NCBI RefSeq assembly: GCF_900155965.1
Contig: NZ_FTMG01000014.1
Coordinates: forward strand, 1-64,000
Source of the DNA: Mucilaginibacter lappiensis
GTDB taxonomy: Bacteria; Bacteroidota; Bacteroidia; Sphingobacteriales; Sphingobacteriaceae
Length of the DNA: 64,000 nt
Reading direction: 5' to 3'
The position numbers and the translations under genes were made by a program. The notes below the pieces were generated by a model. It ran no database searches, was not told the origin of the DNA, and saw nothing but the letters and a program-made list of their open reading frames with translations. Below, one piece after another: positions 1 through 8,560 of this stretch (the first letter of the stretch is position 1; each line of letters opens with the position of its first letter).

Positions 1-157
1 AACCCGCAAAATCCGGGTTAGAATTCACTAATTCATCCATCTCTCAAAACTCTACCTTTTTTCTCACAATTGTGTACACACAGTAGCCCAACGGGGAGGG
101 TTGGGTGGGGCTCATTTCCATGCTGCGCAATGACACCTTCGGTGACAAACAAGCTAG
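1..157. other. Intergenic, repeat fragments
   Basis: No gene is seen. The stretch holds a short inverted pair (AACCCG at 2-7, CGGGTT at 14-19) and a G-rich fragment near 90-115. Positions 146-150 resemble one end of the GTCATTGCG-type repeat found elsewhere in the window. It may contain the 3' end of a repeat whose other half lies left of the window. Confidence 0.35.
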
Positions 158-586
158 TTAATCCTTTTTTACAAATACACCGTTTTCATCAAAAATCAGG
201 TCGCCGCCTTTGATCTCTGCTTCGTAAAAAGTTTTTCCGACGGCATCGGTAACTTTACCGGCCTCTTTGATCTTTGCTCCATTATAATGTATCCTCACAT
301 AAGGCGCAATACTTTTGGGGAGATCGGTAAGGGGTATGGCCTTTACAATTTCTACAAAGGTCCCTGAGGGTGTAAAAACGGCAGAATTGTCTTCGCCCGA
401 CTTGCCGCCCCAGTTGGCTTCATAATTACCTTTTTCTTTTTCCCAGTTTACTTTGCTTACCGAAGGATACTTTGTTGCTAATGCAGATTTAACAACTGCA
501 GGTACATCCTTTGGTTTCAGGTCCTGGGCCAATGCGGCATTAGCTATAAAGCCAAAGCCTATTAGCAGTGATAATGTCTTTTTCAT
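158..586 (-). CDS. Secreted PepSY-like domain protein
   Basis: A 142-residue exported protein. Residues 1-20 form a signal peptide (KK, hydrophobic core, cleavage after ALA before Q). The rest resembles the PepSY-like family of Bacteroidota: two similar halves, each with an aromatic-rich strand followed by an acidic turn (VNWEKEKGNYEANW near 46-59, FYEAEIKGGDLIFDENG near 120-136). Such proteins are periplasmic. They are thought to bind peptides or regulate proteases or sensors, but no enzyme activity is established. It stands alone, with the DUF4407 gene downstream on the same strand starting well away. The family call is fairly safe; the function is unknown. Confidence 0.75.
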   Translation of the reverse strand: MKKTLSLLIGFGFIANAALAQDLKPKDVPAVVKSALATKYPSVSKVNWEKEKGNYEANWGGKSGEDNSAVFTPSGTFVEIVKAIPLTDLPKSIAPYVRIHYNGAKIKEAGKVTDAVGKTFYEAEIKGGDLIFDENGVFVKKD

Positions 587-686
587 GATAGTTTTACTTT
601 ACACAAGTATAAAATATCAACCTGTAGAAATACTGACCGCTTTTTGTGGGAAATCTGTAGAATGTATAAGAGGTAGTTAAATGATC

Positions 687-1805
687 TTACTCATAACTGT
701 GCCGCTCAAAGTCGTAATCTGATTGTGAGGTAATGATCTTCTTTCGCCGTTCAATATCGGTGCCAACGGAATGGTCATAAATATTGTCAGTAACGGTATT
801 TTCCCGTTCCTTATCCCGCTCCGCAAAATGAATATTGGCCTCTGCCGTTTTGCCTATAGCCACATCGTATGGCCCTTTTGGCGACATCAGCTTTACAAAT
901 ACCGGCAAGCACTCAAACAAGATGAACAGATAGCCTATAAAAGATATCGCCAGGTAAGTATCCAGATCACGGGTGCCGTTCTCGTTATAAGTTAGCTGTC
1001 CCAGGGCCCAATTACGATCACTAAAGCCGGCAATATTGGTGAGGCTATCCAATTGATGTTCAGAGAAAAGGCGGGTACTATTCAAGCCTTCGTAGTCCTT
1101 TCGGGCGGCCAGGTATTGATCCATCTGCCCTAAATTCTGGGTTACTTCCTTCAGGCGACTTTCTTTTGCTTCCAGTACAGCCTGTTTTTGCTTAGCATAG
1201 GTACCATAGCCGGTTATGCCCGATGTTTGGTTAGTTTTATCGCCAAAAACCTCCTGGTTAAGCTGAAAACGAGAGCGGTTGATATCTCTTTCCAACGAGT
1301 CTTTTTCTTTCTTCAGATCGCCGTTCTTGCCCATCTCCATCGCGTATTTTTGCTGATAGGTTTTTTCGAGGGTATCAATTTTGCGATGCTGACCCTTCAG
1401 ATAGGCTGTTTTTAGCTTCTGGCGTATCTCTTTATCAAAGATCTTAAGTTCCAACGGGCGCGAAATAACTATACCTATCATAATGGCCAGTAAAATACGT
1501 GGCGAAGCCTGCAATATCTGCTGATTGGTGCTGCCTTCCTTATTAATGCTCGATACAATGTATCTATCCATGTTAAAAATGGCGGTTCCCCAGATCAAGC
1601 CAAATAAAATGGCAAAGCCTACGGCAAAGGCGTCTCCGTTAAAAACAAAGTACATGGCATAACCGCCGGATAAGGAGGCAAACAATGCGGTGAAAAATAT
1701 GGTGGCACCGATGCCTACATATTTATTATGTTCAATAGGATATTTTTTTAGGGTATCAATATGCGCTCCCGAACAAAACCAGAAAAAGCGTGTAACTTTT
1801 TTCAT
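687..1805 (-). CDS. DUF4407 membrane protein with coiled coil
   Basis: A 372-residue integral membrane protein matching the DUF4407 family in layout. An N-terminal W/C-containing segment (RFFWFCSGAH) is followed by two helices at about 29-55 and 60-82, a conserved NMDRY motif just after, and a third helix near 104-120. A long charged coiled coil (about 125-255) follows, with a final helix near 282-307 and a hydrophilic tail. The family is found in Bacteroidota and some actinobacteria, and its biochemical role is not known. The coiled coil suggests a protein-protein scaffold at the inner membrane. It has its own transcription unit; the divergent gene on the right is the rhodanese. Confidence 0.75.
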   Translation of the reverse strand: MKKVTRFFWFCSGAHIDTLKKYPIEHNKYVGIGATIFFTALFASLSGGYAMYFVFNGDAFAVGFAILFGLIWGTAIFNMDRYIVSSINKEGSTNQQILQASPRILLAIMIGIVISRPLELKIFDKEIRQKLKTAYLKGQHRKIDTLEKTYQQKYAMEMGKNGDLKKEKDSLERDINRSRFQLNQEVFGDKTNQTSGITGYGTYAKQKQAVLEAKESRLKEVTQNLGQMDQYLAARKDYEGLNSTRLFSEHQLDSLTNIAGFSDRNWALGQLTYNENGTRDLDTYLAISFIGYLFILFECLPVFVKLMSPKGPYDVAIGKTAEANIHFAERDKERENTVTDNIYDHSVGTDIERRKKIITSQSDYDFERHSYE

Positions 1806-1988
1806 CTATTATGATTCATTTTATAGACGATCGTGTTGGGTTAATGTAAACCTTTTCAACGCTCATCTCCTTTTTTAGTGCACGTAAACGTAACAAAACA
1901 CAAATATTGTGCAATATTATACATAAAACGCACTTAAGCATTGATTGTTACAAAAATCGGGCTTAATTATTTGATATAGAAAAAAAGC

Positions 1989-1996
1989 TACCTTTG
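1989..1996 (+). promoter_or_regulatory. Promoter -7 element of rhodanese operon
   Basis: TACCTTTG fits the Bacteroidota -7 consensus TAnnTTTG exactly and lies 20 bp before the rhodanese start codon. A TTTG at 1970-1973 is the nearest -33 candidate, but the spacing (15 nt) is shorter than usual. Confidence 0.5.
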
Positions 1997-2015
1997 GATT
2001 ATAATTTTATTTAAC

Positions 2016-2330
2016 ATGAATGAGATAACCGTACAGGAACTAAAAGAAAAACTGGACAAAGGCGAAGATTTTCAACTAATTGACGTAAGGGAAGAGTTTG
2101 AATATGAAACCTCAAACCTGGGCGGACAATTAATACCGCTTGGCGGCATTTTAATTGAAGCCGATAAAGTAAGTAAAGATAAACCCGTAGTGGTGATGTG
2201 CCGCAGCGGTAAACGCAGTGCAGCGGCCATTATGCAGCTACAGCAATTAGGCTATAGCAACCTCACCAATTTAAAAGGTGGTATTCTGGCCTGGGCTGCC
2301 GAAGTTGATCCTACACTTAACGTATATTAA
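2016..2330 (+). CDS. Rhodanese-like sulfurtransferase
   Basis: A 104-residue single-domain rhodanese. The DVRE motif is at 23-26, the active-site loop CRSGKRS at 62-68 with Cys62 as the likely persulfide carrier, and the closing GGILAW motif at 88-93. There is no signal peptide, so it is cytoplasmic. Single-domain rhodaneses carry sulfane sulfur to or from partner proteins; the physiological partner cannot be told from sequence. It leads a three-gene operon: the next gene starts 2 bp after the stop and a prohibitin-like gene follows 9 bp after that. A good -7 promoter box precedes it. Confidence 0.88.
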   Translation: MNEITVQELKEKLDKGEDFQLIDVREEFEYETSNLGGQLIPLGGILIEADKVSKDKPVVVMCRSGKRSAAAIMQLQQLGYSNLTNLKGGILAWAAEVDPTLNVY

Positions 2331-2332
2331 TT

Positions 2333-2521
2333 ATGGGTTTAAAGTTAGTGCTTAATGTGCTGTACACTGTAGGTATTGTATTATGCCTGTTTGTAGCCTA
2401 CCAGGCAAACTCCAATAAAAACTTTACTTTACTGGGTGCTGCTATACTGGTTGCCGGGGTAGTTATTGTATTAAAAATAAGACTGTTAAAAGACGTAAGG
2501 AACTCGCAAAAAAAGCAGTAA
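2333..2521 (+). CDS. Small two-helix membrane protein
   Basis: A 62-residue protein with two predicted membrane helices (about residues 5-22 and 33-49), a short polar loop (QANSNKNF) and a lysine-rich C-terminal tail. Family not recognised. It sits 2 bp after the rhodanese stop and 9 bp before the prohibitin-like gene, so it is almost certainly co-transcribed and translationally linked. Its place beside an SPFH protein may mean that it works in the same membrane domain, which is inference only. Confidence 0.65.
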   Translation: MGLKLVLNVLYTVGIVLCLFVAYQANSNKNFTLLGAAILVAGVVIVLKIRLLKDVRNSQKKQ

Positions 2522-2530
2522 CTTCATTGC

Positions 2531-3433
2531 ATGTTTATAGCAATTTTGGGAGTTATTGTACTCGTTGTGGGTATAGTGCTCAAACGCTCACCTGAGCCTG
2601 CCGGCCGCTTTAGCGGTACGGCAACCGCCGTTGGATTAGTCATAGTAGCCGTTGGTCTGTTACTATCCATATTTAAAGTAATTGAGCCCGGTAAAGTAGG
2701 TGTGCAAACCCTTTTTGGTAAGGTACAGGATAATGTGCTCGAAAGTGGTTTGCACATCATTAACCCATTGGTTGATATCACCACCTTTGATATACAAACC
2801 CAAACATACACCATGAGCGCCGTAAGTAACGAGGGTCAAAAGGAGGGTGACGATGCTATCCGGGTGCTATCAAGCGATGGGCTGGAAGTTACCATTGATC
2901 TTTCGGTGTTGTATAAAGTAAGCCCGGACAAGGCCCCTTTTATTTTGCAGAATATTGGCGAAAATTATTTGGATAAGATTGTTCGCCCGGTATCCCGGAC
3001 TGCTATACGTGACAATGCGGTTAATTATGCCGCTGTTGATCTGTACTCCACCAAACGACAGGAGTTTCAGGACAAAATAAACCGTTATATAACGGCCAAT
3101 TTTGCTAAACGCGGACTGGAGCTACAACAGATCCTGGTACGCAATATTACCCTGCCAGCCTCGGTAAGGGCCAGCATCGAATCAAAGATCAATGCCGAAC
3201 AGGACGCTCAAAAAATGCAATTTGTGCTGCAAAAAGAGCGTCAGGAAGCCGAACGTAAACGTGTAGAAGCCCAGGGTATTGCCGATTATCAGAAAATTCT
3301 TTCAACCGGGCTTTCAGATAAACAACTCCAATACGAAGCTATCAAAGCTCAAAAAGAAATTGCCTTATCGCCCAATGCCAAAGTGATTATTATTGGCGGT
3401 AAGGGTAATCCTATTATGCTGAGCGATAAGTAA
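2531..3433 (+). CDS. Prohibitin-family (SPFH/Band 7) protein
   Basis: A 300-residue SPFH protein. Two hydrophobic stretches at the N-terminus (1-18 and about 32-48) anchor it. They are followed by the Band 7 domain starting at VIEPGKVGVQTLFGKV, and then a charged coiled coil rich in E, K, Q and R (about 205-255). The C-terminus ends in a hydrophobic VIIIGG stretch. Prohibitins assemble into large rings in the membrane and modulate proteases or membrane order. This is the last gene of the rhodanese operon. A second SPFH gene of a different subfamily lies at 14612-15562. Confidence 0.88.
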   Translation: MFIAILGVIVLVVGIVLKRSPEPAGRFSGTATAVGLVIVAVGLLLSIFKVIEPGKVGVQTLFGKVQDNVLESGLHIINPLVDITTFDIQTQTYTMSAVSNEGQKEGDDAIRVLSSDGLEVTIDLSVLYKVSPDKAPFILQNIGENYLDKIVRPVSRTAIRDNAVNYAAVDLYSTKRQEFQDKINRYITANFAKRGLELQQILVRNITLPASVRASIESKINAEQDAQKMQFVLQKERQEAERKRVEAQGIADYQKILSTGLSDKQLQYEAIKAQKEIALSPNAKVIIIGGKGNPIMLSDK

Positions 3434-3467
3434 TACCTGAACAGGCGGGTCATTTTTGGTGCAAATT

Positions 3468-3595
3468 GGGTTTACATGGTACATAATTTATGGTTTACAC
3501 TATAACCGTAATATTTGATCATTTTAAATTACAATAAGCTGATTAATAGTCAATTGCAAAAGTGTAAACCATGAAAAGTGTAAACCATGTAAACC
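3468..3595. repeat. AT-rich element with TTTACATGG ends, copy 1
   Basis: The left end GGGTTTACATGGT (3468-3480) is inverted at the right end ACCATGTAAACC (3584-3595). A second inverted pair, TATGGTTTACAC (3490-3501) and GTGTAAACCATG, lies inside. The centre is AT-rich. Similar structures occur at 16943-17050 and 25739-25837. It lies between the prohibitin gene and the AraC gene. No coding capacity is seen. Confidence 0.7.
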
Positions 3596-3662
3596 GTTCA
3601 ACGCAAAGTATTCAATGTTATTTTCCTCAGTATATTGTTTTGATTTTATAATATCTTCGGGC

Positions 3663-4514
3663 ATGAAATTATCAGTATCAGACCAGAACACCGGCGGCGA
3701 TCTGTTGCTGCACCATAATGAACCGCAGCTTGACCGTTTGTTCTACACACGTGATTACGACTATAAATACTTTACCATAGCCTGGAACAGGGGCAATAAA
3801 CAAACCGTAACCATTGATGGCTCGGCTTATGATTTTATGCCGAATACCGTACTGCCGCTCATGTTTAACCAGTCGTTTTATTTTGAGTACCCCGGCGATG
3901 TGGTGGCCTGGCAGTTTAACCGCGAGTTTTACTGTATTGTTGACCACGATACCGAAGTAAGCTGCGTTGGCTTTTTGTTTGGAATGAATGATAATGTATT
4001 CATCGACCTGGACCCGGATACGCAGCGAAAATTAAAGGTGCTGCTGGATGTATTTATTGAAGAACTCAATACCAAAGATGGTATCCAGACCGAATTGCTC
4101 ATGATGCTTTTGAAACGGCTCATTATCATGATCACCAAGTTAGCAAGGGCCAGCAGTTTCCCCGAAGTAAAACTTACTGACGATCGCTTCCATATTCTGC
4201 GCAAATTTAATTTACTGGTTGAAATGAATTTCCGCGAACAGCACAGTGTGAGTTATTATGCGGGCAGGTTAAATAAGTCGCCAAAGACCTTATCCAACCT
4301 GTTTGCGCTGTATAATCATAAAACGCCCATCCAGATCATCCAGGAAAGAATATTGATCGAAGCCAAGCGCCTGTTGTTCTATACAGATAAATCGGCTAAG
4401 CAAATTACCTATGAGCTGGGTTTTGATGATGCCGCTTATTTCAGTAATTTCTTTAAAAAACATACAGCCTTGTCACCATCGGAATTCAGAAATAGTAAGA
4501 AACTGGTAGCCTAG
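3663..4514 (+). CDS. AraC-family transcriptional regulator
   Basis: A 283-residue regulator. I start it at the ATG at 3663 (MKLSVSDQN), because the 16 codons before it look non-coding. Residues 1 to about 170 form a cupin-like sensor domain. The AraC DNA-binding domain occupies about 185-280: a first helix-turn-helix (SVSYYAGRLNKSPKTLSNLF) and a second ending in the hallmark ELGFDDAAYFSNFFKKH. The alpha/beta hydrolase gene starts 104 bp downstream on the same strand and is the obvious candidate target. The ligand is unknown. Confidence 0.85.
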   Translation: MKLSVSDQNTGGDLLLHHNEPQLDRLFYTRDYDYKYFTIAWNRGNKQTVTIDGSAYDFMPNTVLPLMFNQSFYFEYPGDVVAWQFNREFYCIVDHDTEVSCVGFLFGMNDNVFIDLDPDTQRKLKVLLDVFIEELNTKDGIQTELLMMLLKRLIIMITKLARASSFPEVKLTDDRFHILRKFNLLVEMNFREQHSVSYYAGRLNKSPKTLSNLFALYNHKTPIQIIQERILIEAKRLLFYTDKSAKQITYELGFDDAAYFSNFFKKHTALSPSEFRNSKKLVA

Positions 4515-4618
4515 GGAAATAATTACAAGTAGTCGGGAAGTATGCCCATTCCGCAGGTGTAATCGTTGCTGCACCTTTGTATCGTTGATTCAAACAAGAA
4601 ATATCAACATACACGACA

Positions 4619-5413
4619 ATGAAAACTCAAACTCTGAAAAACACATTCAAAACAGGCTTAGCTGCCTCCGCTATTATTTTATCAACTATTATTGGTTCAG
4701 CTCCTAAAGCAGAAGCTCAGGCTCCCGTAAAAAATATAGTATTGGTGCATGGCGCCTTTGCCGATGGTTCTGGCTATAAAGGCGTTTATGATATCCTGAC
4801 TAAAAAAGGTTATAATGTAACCGTTGTTCAAAATCCTTTAACATCACTTAAAGACGATGTGGATGCCACTAACCGCGTTATCGACAAACAAGATGGACCG
4901 GTGATACTGGTAGGTCACTCATGGGGCGGTACCGTAATTACCGAAGCCGGTACAAATCCTAAAGTAAAAGCATTGGTTTATATCGCTGCCTTTGCACCCG
5001 ATAATGGCGAAACTACTTTAAAACTGGTTCAATCATTACCAGCTGCTCCAGAAAACGGCATATTGCCTCCGGACGAAAAAGGCTTTGTTTATTTTAGCAA
5101 AGAAAAATTCCACGCCGGTTTTGCTGCCGATCTGAGCAAAGAATTAGCCGACTTTATGTACGCTTCACAAGGCCCTATCGCCGCACAAGGTTTTGTAGCC
5201 CCAATTACCGAAGCCGCCTGGAAAACTAAACCCAGCTATGGTATTGTTGCCACTGAAGACAAAGCCATTAATCCCGACATTGAACGCAACATGTACAAAC
5301 GTGCCGGTGCGAAAGTAACCGAAATAAAAGCAAGCCACGTAGTATTCATCTCACACCCGGATGCTGTTGCCAAAGTAATTATCGATGCAGCAAATAACGC
5401 TGCCGGGAAATAA
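4619..5413 (+). CDS. Secreted alpha/beta hydrolase
   Basis: A 264-residue alpha/beta hydrolase. Residues 1 to about 34 form an export signal ending AEAQ. The oxyanion-side HGAFADG motif is at 44-50, and the nucleophile elbow GHSWGG at 99-104 puts the catalytic serine at 101. The probable catalytic His is 240 or 246 (ASHVVFISHP). It resembles the salicylate-esterase/pyrethroid-hydrolase-like group annotated simply as alpha/beta hydrolase; the true substrate is unknown. It lies just downstream of an AraC regulator and is followed by a strong terminator, so it is a monocistronic, probably regulated unit. Confidence 0.87.
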   Translation: MKTQTLKNTFKTGLAASAIILSTIIGSAPKAEAQAPVKNIVLVHGAFADGSGYKGVYDILTKKGYNVTVVQNPLTSLKDDVDATNRVIDKQDGPVILVGHSWGGTVITEAGTNPKVKALVYIAAFAPDNGETTLKLVQSLPAAPENGILPPDEKGFVYFSKEKFHAGFAADLSKELADFMYASQGPIAAQGFVAPITEAAWKTKPSYGIVATEDKAINPDIERNMYKRAGAKVTEIKASHVVFISHPDAVAKVIIDAANNAAGK

Positions 5414-5433
5414 TTTTTAGGCCTTGTGAATTT

Positions 5434-5470
5434 AACGCCGCATACCTGTAGGGGTATGCGGCGTTTTTAT
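5434..5470 (+). terminator. Intrinsic terminator after the hydrolase
   Basis: A perfect 13-bp stem (AACGCCGCATACC at 5434-5446, its complement at 5453-5465) with a 6-nt loop, followed by a T-rich run. It lies 20 bp after the hydrolase stop. Confidence 0.9.
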
Positions 5471-5538
5471 TTGTATTGTACCCGTTTACAATAAGTTGTC
5501 ATGCTGAACGGAGTGAAGCATCCATTGTACTACTAACC

Positions 5539-6255
5539 TTACAACTTCGTAATCAAATACGACCCTCCTTTAAAATTTCCTTGCTGTTTGATCACCTGAT
5601 GGGTGCCTTGATCAATCCAGATATAACCTTCGGTATCACCATGGGTAAAACGGATAACACTGTAGGTTAACTGATGGTCTGCGGCCAGGGGCCATACATC
5701 ATCAAACAAGTAGGTGAGGGCGTACGGATCTGATGGGGAAGGGGTGTCCTTATTAAAATTATCAAGCGTGTAGGTGATTCCTTTTTTAAGTTCCAGGTAG
5801 CCAAATATGTATTCGATCATATTATCCTCAAAATAACCGCTCATCATCGGATAGGTTTTAACCGATGATACGGCATTACGTATCGCTTTTACAGTGGCTT
5901 GGTTATCGGTAAATAGCATATCATAATGTACTTTTTGCCTCAATGTTTCGTGCATGCTAAGGGGTTTAAATGACAGATCGGTTATAGAAGTATCTGCTGA
6001 AAAACTACCAATAGGTACCTGGCGCGACCGTATAAAGGTGATCTGTTTGTGAGCCTGATCAATGGTCGTTACATCATCCATCATAAACTCGTAAATGATC
6101 TTCCCGGAGGTATCCCGGATCACATTTTTATAAAAGTCATGCGAAGGTTTGATCCAGTCATTCCGGATGATCCTGTCGCCGGGTTTAATAAAGTTTTGTG
6201 CATGACCCAATGTAGTGATAGCTGCCATGAGCAATATTGGTATTATAGCCTTCAT
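5539..6255 (-). CDS. Exported protein of unknown function
   Basis: A 238-residue protein when started at the ATG at 6255 (MKAIIPILLMAAITTLGHAQ, a clean signal peptide ending HAQ at residue 20). The longer reading frame begins 13 codons earlier with no reason to prefer it. The mature part is rich in beta-strand-like segments and reads like a periplasmic lipid- or polysaccharide-binding fold (DUF3108-like): a repeated pattern of modified-residue strands, for example IIYEFMMDD and GYIWIDQGTHQVIKQ near the C-terminus. I do not recognise the family with certainty and assign no function. Single gene, convergent with the hydrolase. Confidence 0.6.
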   Translation of the reverse strand: MKAIIPILLMAAITTLGHAQNFIKPGDRIIRNDWIKPSHDFYKNVIRDTSGKIIYEFMMDDVTTIDQAHKQITFIRSRQVPIGSFSADTSITDLSFKPLSMHETLRQKVHYDMLFTDNQATVKAIRNAVSSVKTYPMMSGYFEDNMIEYIFGYLELKKGITYTLDNFNKDTPSPSDPYALTYLFDDVWPLAADHQLTYSVIRFTHGDTEGYIWIDQGTHQVIKQQGNFKGGSYLITKL

Positions 6256-6380
6256 AAATAAGTGATTAAGTAAATAAGTTATCACAGTGGACACTGTTTT
6301 ACTAATTTATTCAACCATTACATATAAATACTCAATAAATAGGCTAGATCAGCACTTGCTGCATTAATCAGAAATGCGGG

Positions 6381-7391
6381 CTAACGCCGTATCCCCAAAC
6401 CCGCGTCATTGTTCAGTATATATTTACCATCAGCAAAATCAGGCATCTGGTAGGGATTATTGCTTACTAAAAACGGGCCGTCCAGGTCAACCCAGTCACT
6501 TTGCGGGGCAATCGTCAGTCCAGCAAGGGCGGCGCAGCTGGTTTCGGTCATGCAGCCTATCATAATCTTCAAATCAAGTTCATGGGCTCGTTTGATCATA
6601 CGGGTTGCTTCATATATACCTGCCGATTTCATCAGTTTGATATTGATCCCGGTATAAACGCCATTGGCTTTATCTACATCCTCAAAACGCTGTACGGCCT
6701 CATCGCCAATAATAGGAATTGGGCTGCGCTCGGTGAGCCAGGCATTGCTGTCGGGATCAGTTTTGAGCATGGGTTGTTCTATCAGTTGTACACCCTGTTC
6801 CTGTAGCCAGTAGGTCATATCCAGACTCTGTTGGAGGTCTGTCCAGCCCTGGTTGGCATCCACATAAAGAGGGACATCGGTAATGGAGCGGATAGTGGTG
6901 ATGAGTTCTTTGTCGTTATCCTTGCCCAGCTTTACTTTGATCACTTTAAAACCTTCGGCTTCTTTTACCTTTTTGATGATCATTTCGGGTGTATCAATAC
7001 CAATGGTAAAACTGGTCACCGGCATTTTTGCGGGATCGCTGCCCAGCAGTTGCCAGCAGGGTTCTTGTTTGATCTTTCCATCCAGATCATGCAGGGCAAT
7101 ATCAATGGCTGCTTTAATAGCGGGATTGCCCGGAGCAATGCTATCCAGGTAATTGATCACCGCACCAAAATCAATCGGGTAGCTGAATCTGCTGATATCA
7201 ACCTTGCTCAGGAAAACAGTGGCGCTTTCATGGCTCTCGCCCATATAGGGCACCATGGATGCTTCGCCATAACCGGTATAGCCTTCATGCTTAATTTGCA
7301 CCAGCATAATTGGGGTAGAGGTGCGCGAAAACTTGGCTATGGTAAAAGCGTGCTTTAATTGCAGTTCAAAGGGGTGATATGTCAGTTCCAT
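6381..7391 (-). CDS. Dipeptide epimerase (enolase superfamily)
   Basis: A 336-residue protein of the muconate-lactonizing subgroup, most like L-Ala-D/L-Glu epimerases. The KxK motif is at Lys152/Lys154, the metal ligands are Asp178 (VDANQGW), Glu205 (LIEQPM) and Asp230 (IIGDEA), and the second catalytic lysine is Lys252 (INIKLMKSAG). These enzymes interconvert L-Ala-D-Glu and L-Ala-L-Glu from recycled murein peptides so that they can be degraded. Specificity for other dipeptides is possible within the family. It is a single-gene unit, divergent from the gene at 7571 across a hairpin-repeat intergenic region. Confidence 0.9.
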   Translation of the reverse strand: MELTYHPFELQLKHAFTIAKFSRTSTPIMLVQIKHEGYTGYGEASMVPYMGESHESATVFLSKVDISRFSYPIDFGAVINYLDSIAPGNPAIKAAIDIALHDLDGKIKQEPCWQLLGSDPAKMPVTSFTIGIDTPEMIIKKVKEAEGFKVIKVKLGKDNDKELITTIRSITDVPLYVDANQGWTDLQQSLDMTYWLQEQGVQLIEQPMLKTDPDSNAWLTERSPIPIIGDEAVQRFEDVDKANGVYTGINIKLMKSAGIYEATRMIKRAHELDLKIMIGCMTETSCAALAGLTIAPQSDWVDLDGPFLVSNNPYQMPDFADGKYILNNDAGLGIRR

Positions 7392-7404
7392 GCGAAAACT
7401 TCAA

Positions 7405-7534
7405 ATGTGCGGATGTGCAAATATGCAGATGAAAAACGATGTGCGGATGTGCAAATTTTAAATGTGCAGATGAAAAATGATGTGCAAGTTATGTCAAAAA
7501 ATCCGCACATCTGCATATTTGCACATCCGCACAT
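7405..7534. repeat. Palindromic low-complexity repeat (ATGTGC word)
   Basis: A perfect 27-bp inverted repeat with arms at 7405-7431 and 7508-7534. The arms and the spacer are built from permutations of ATGTGCGGATG and ATGTGCAAAT; a near copy of the left arm recurs at 7439-7470. It fills the space between two divergent genes and could fold into a long hairpin. No coding capacity. Confidence 0.85.
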
Positions 7535-7557
7535 CTAAAATCATCTGCATTCATCCT

Positions 7558-7565
7558 TATCTTTG
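7558..7565 (+). promoter_or_regulatory. -7 element directly before a start codon
   Basis: TATCTTTG matches TAnnTTTG and ends 5 nt before the ATG at 7571. The transcript would therefore begin at or next to the start codon (leaderless). No convincing -33 box was seen. Confidence 0.45.
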
Positions 7566-7570
7566 CGCCC

Positions 7571-8560
7571 ATGTGGGCACAAATTTATTCACCGTTCGAG
7601 CGTTTTAATTTCAGTAATAATAAGTGTTTCCTGAGCGGGGAGCCCTTAAATTCTGAGGAAGAAAAGATACAGGTTTTTCCGCAATGGCTCATGAGCCGCT
7701 ATAGTTTGGAAGATAAGCCTTTTAAACTGCTCGACGAAAGCATGGCCACCTACAAAGATCTGAAGCTGCCCTGCACCGCCGCCATCAACGAGCAATTCCT
7801 GGAGCCCCTGGAAATTGAAATTGCCGCCGCTTTTGATGCAGGTTACGAGGCCGTAAAACAACTGGACGAGCTGAAGCTATTTCAATGGGCCGGTAAGCTG
7901 TTGTATGGCATCATCTTTAACGAAATACAATCAGGTATTAAGCTGCAGCATTCCCAAGGAGAGGAGTTTAACATGTCGCAGGCTATTATCCATAAGTTCA
8001 GCCACCTGCATTTGATGCTGCAAAGCCTCAACCTGCCTATTGAACTGGATGGTTTTAAGCCTTTCAGCCTGGTTCTATTTAAAGTGGATAACTCAGAAGA
8101 CATTTTTGGCTACCGCGATGAGATCAATACCCTGACATTCTCGCTTCGGATCAAGGATTTTGGCCTGATCATTTGCCTGCAGGATAACGGTGCCAATGCC
8201 AGCTATCACCAGGCAGCTTTGGACAAAATAAAGAGTCAAACCCTGCATCCTGTACAGTTTGAAGAGGTTAACGCCCGTTTTTTTTATTCAGCATACCTGT
8301 TTAACCGCCTGCCCGAGTATAATATTTTACCCGTTGAAGATATCATTTATATAGAAGCTATGCCCCTGCGCGGTACCAGCACCAAACCCTTGTTTGATGA
8401 TTGGGTACCCAAGGTTTACGGCCAGGTGCTGGAAAATTTCTGGAAAAACTGGGGCTTCCTGCTGTTTGAGATCATCAAAAAGCCCGAAGAGCCCATGAGT
8501 TTTCTTTTTGATGCCGATGGCAACACTATTAGTGCAGCATCGATTGAATTGCCCCGCTGA
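7571..8560 (+). CDS. Conserved protein, degenerate HNH-like N-terminus
   Basis: A 329-residue protein of unknown function. The first 80 residues have the spacing of an HNH-type zinc/nuclease module seen in other bacteria (CFLSGEPL near 19-26, VFPQWL near 36-41, LPCTAAINEQFLEPLE near 74-90). Most metal-binding Cys and His are missing, so it is probably not an active nuclease. The rest is a mixed alpha/beta protein without motifs I know. No signal peptide or membrane helix. Its last 32 bp overlap the convergent rhomboid gene. A -7 box 6 bp upstream suggests a leaderless mRNA. Confidence 0.65.
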   Translation: MWAQIYSPFERFNFSNNKCFLSGEPLNSEEEKIQVFPQWLMSRYSLEDKPFKLLDESMATYKDLKLPCTAAINEQFLEPLEIEIAAAFDAGYEAVKQLDELKLFQWAGKLLYGIIFNEIQSGIKLQHSQGEEFNMSQAIIHKFSHLHLMLQSLNLPIELDGFKPFSLVLFKVDNSEDIFGYRDEINTLTFSLRIKDFGLIICLQDNGANASYHQAALDKIKSQTLHPVQFEEVNARFFYSAYLFNRLPEYNILPVEDIIYIEAMPLRGTSTKPLFDDWVPKVYGQVLENFWKNWGFLLFEIIKKPEEPMSFLFDADGNTISAASIELPR

